The notes under the pieces were generated by a model that did not search any database, was not told where the DNA came from, and saw only the letters and a list, made by a program, of their open reading frames with translations. Both the position numbers and the translations under genes were made by a program. Below are positions 63,090 through 64,000 of a stretch of 64,000 nucleotides of DNA, piece after piece. How positions within the stretch are numbered: position 1 is the first letter of the stretch; the number at the start of each line of letters is the position of its first letter. This stretch comes from Saccharibacter floricola DSM 15669 (GTDB taxonomy: Bacteria > Pseudomonadota > Alphaproteobacteria > Acetobacterales > Acetobacteraceae): assembly GCF_000378165.1 (NCBI RefSeq), contig NZ_KB899344.1, forward strand, positions 1-64,000. The letters are read 5' to 3'.

Positions 63090-63932
63090 ATGTCGTTTCC
63101 AGATGCAGCGGGTGATTTTTCTTATTCGGAGCATGACTTCCAGCGTGTGCAAACCATTGCTTTGCGAGAAGCAGGTATTAGCTTGCCTGTTTCCAAGCGG
63201 AGCCTTGTGTTCTCTCGCGTGTCGCGCCGTATTCGAGCAACAGGGAAGGAGTCTTTTGGCGCCTACCTTGATTATGTAAGCTCGTCTGATGGTATGGAAG
63301 AAATGCAGGAGCTTATCTGCGTTTTAACAACGAATGTGACGCAGTTCTTTCGTGAGAAAAGCCACTTTGAACATCTGGAAGACCATGTCGCTCCGCACAT
63401 GAGTCGAACGCTTCGTTCCGGCGGGCGTTGTCGTATGTGGTCGGCAGCATGCTCTACGGGGCAAGAGGCGTGGAGCATGGCGATGTCGGTTGTCGATAAG
63501 ATATCTGATGCACCGTGGTTGGATATGAAGATCCTTGCTACAGATATTAACCATTCGGTGGTTAATTTTGGCCAAGCTGGTCAGTATCTTGCTGAAGAAG
63601 TGCAAACAGTGCCAGACCATATGCGGCGTAAATTTATGGAGCCAAATGGTGTTGGTGGTTTTCGCATGGCGGGAGAAATTAGGCGTTTGCCGGTTTTTAA
63701 GCCGTTAAACCTAAATCGTGTATGGCCTTTTCATGGATCATTTGACGTGATTTTCTGTCGGAATGTTGTCATTTATTTTGACGATGAAACACGCAATGCA
63801 CTCTGGAAAAGGCTTGCAGGCCGGCTCGTCCCAGGAGGCTTTCTGTATGTTGGTCATTCTGAACGTGTTGAGAACATGCGCGACTGTGGTCTTGAGGCCG
63901 TCGCTCCCACGATTTACATCAAAAGGGCTTAA
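63090..63932 (+). CDS. cheR: Chemotaxis methyltransferase CheR
   Basis: S-adenosylmethionine-dependent glutamate methyltransferase of 280 residues acting on the receptor. The N-terminal helical domain is followed by LTTNVTQFFREKSHFEHL and the SAM motif WSAACSTGQEAWSMAM (usual form SxGEEPYS). FDVIFCRNVVIYFD ends the core. The receptor's C-terminal GWDNF may be its docking site. It starts 10 bp after cheW. Confidence 0.96.
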   Translation: MSFPDAAGDFSYSEHDFQRVQTIALREAGISLPVSKRSLVFSRVSRRIRATGKESFGAYLDYVSSSDGMEEMQELICVLTTNVTQFFREKSHFEHLEDHVAPHMSRTLRSGGRCRMWSAACSTGQEAWSMAMSVVDKISDAPWLDMKILATDINHSVVNFGQAGQYLAEEVQTVPDHMRRKFMEPNGVGGFRMAGEIRRLPVFKPLNLNRVWPFHGSFDVIFCRNVVIYFDDETRNALWKRLAGRLVPGGFLYVGHSERVENMRDCGLEAVAPTIYIKRA

Positions 63933-63935
63933 GTG

Positions 63936-64000
63936 ATGCAGAAGCGTGTTAGGGTACTCATTGTTGATGATTCAAAAACAGCGCGAGAACTTATTAAGCG
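63936..64000 (+). CDS. cheB: CheB methylesterase, 5' end only
   Basis: The first 21 codons read as a receiver-domain start (RVRVLIVDDSKTARELIK) 3 nt after cheR. Order and sequence fit CheB, the receptor methylesterase; the rest lies beyond the window. A CheY-type protein cannot be excluded from so short a piece. Confidence 0.75.
   Translation, partial: MQKRVRVLIVDDSKTARELIK

Overview
The window is almost entirely a flagellum and chemotaxis locus of an alphaproteobacterium. The alphaproteobacterial assignment rests on FlaF, a DUF1217 protein, a small fliM-linked membrane protein of the DUF6468 type, MotE-type proteins, a rod-binding FlgJ without muramidase domain, and a che operon in the order receptor-STAS-cheY-cheA-cheW-cheR-cheB. 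Medium GC, the FlmG-like TPR glycosyltransferases and the large autotransporter suggest an acetic acid bacterium (Acetobacteraceae). That family-level call is inference and no 16S gene is present to test it. I saw no insertion sequence, CRISPR array, tRNA or rRNA.

Layout. 1-5.2 kb: 3' part of a large autotransporter adhesin with a 207-bp tandem repeat array. 5.3-7.1 kb (minus): a three-lipoprotein operon (GNA1162/DUF799, DUF4810, CsgG-like). 7.5-11 kb: an orphan regulator with a degenerate receiver, then fliL, fliM and a DUF6468-type gene. 11.1-13.7 kb: one flagellin gene with a strong terminator, followed by a TPR-glycosyltransferase. 13.9-17.4 kb (minus): flgL, flgK, flgF. 17.8-27.5 kb (plus): flgG, flgA, flgH, a bactofilin-like gene, a motE-like gene, a Cys-rich lipoprotein gene, then fliF, fliG, fliH, fliN, fliO, fliP. 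27.5-30.7 kb (minus): flhA and a short flhF-like GTPase gene. 30.9-32.5 kb: a second TPR-glycosyltransferase. 32.5-33.4 kb (minus): a lytic transglycosylase. 33.6-35.8 kb: flgI, flgJ, flgN-like. 35.8-37 kb (minus): a GT25-type transferase and a lipoprotein. 37.2-46.4 kb (plus): a DUF1217 gene, fliI, fliJ, a GT-A type transferase, motB, motA, fliK, flgD, flaF. 46.4-52.8 kb (minus): glf, a proline-rich secreted protein and flgE, with fliE-fliQ-fliR-flhB upstream. 53-56.9 kb (plus): a small unknown gene, an 893-residue secreted TPR-type protein, flgB, flgC. 57-64 kb (plus): a second motE-like gene and the che operon, cut off inside cheB.

Together these encode nearly a whole flagellum: export apparatus (FlhA, FlhB, FliO, FliP, FliQ, FliR, FliH, FliI, FliJ), MS and C rings (FliF, FliG, FliM, FliN), rod, P and L rings (FliE, FlgB, FlgC, FlgF, FlgG, FlgI, FlgH, FlgA, FlgJ), hook and junction (FlgE, FlgD, FliK, FlgK, FlgL), filament (flagellin) and a proton-type stator (MotA, MotB). 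FliD, FliS, FlbT, FlgM, FlhG and flagellar sigma factors are not in the window.

The less ordinary content is the accessory layer. Four glycosyltransferase-like genes and a UDP-galactopyranose mutase gene sit inside the flagellar locus, which suggests flagellin or envelope glycosylation. A bactofilin-like gene lies in the basal-body operon. There is a phosphorylation-dead regulator, two MotE paralogues, a stripped-down FlhF, and several unknown lipoprotein or TPR genes.
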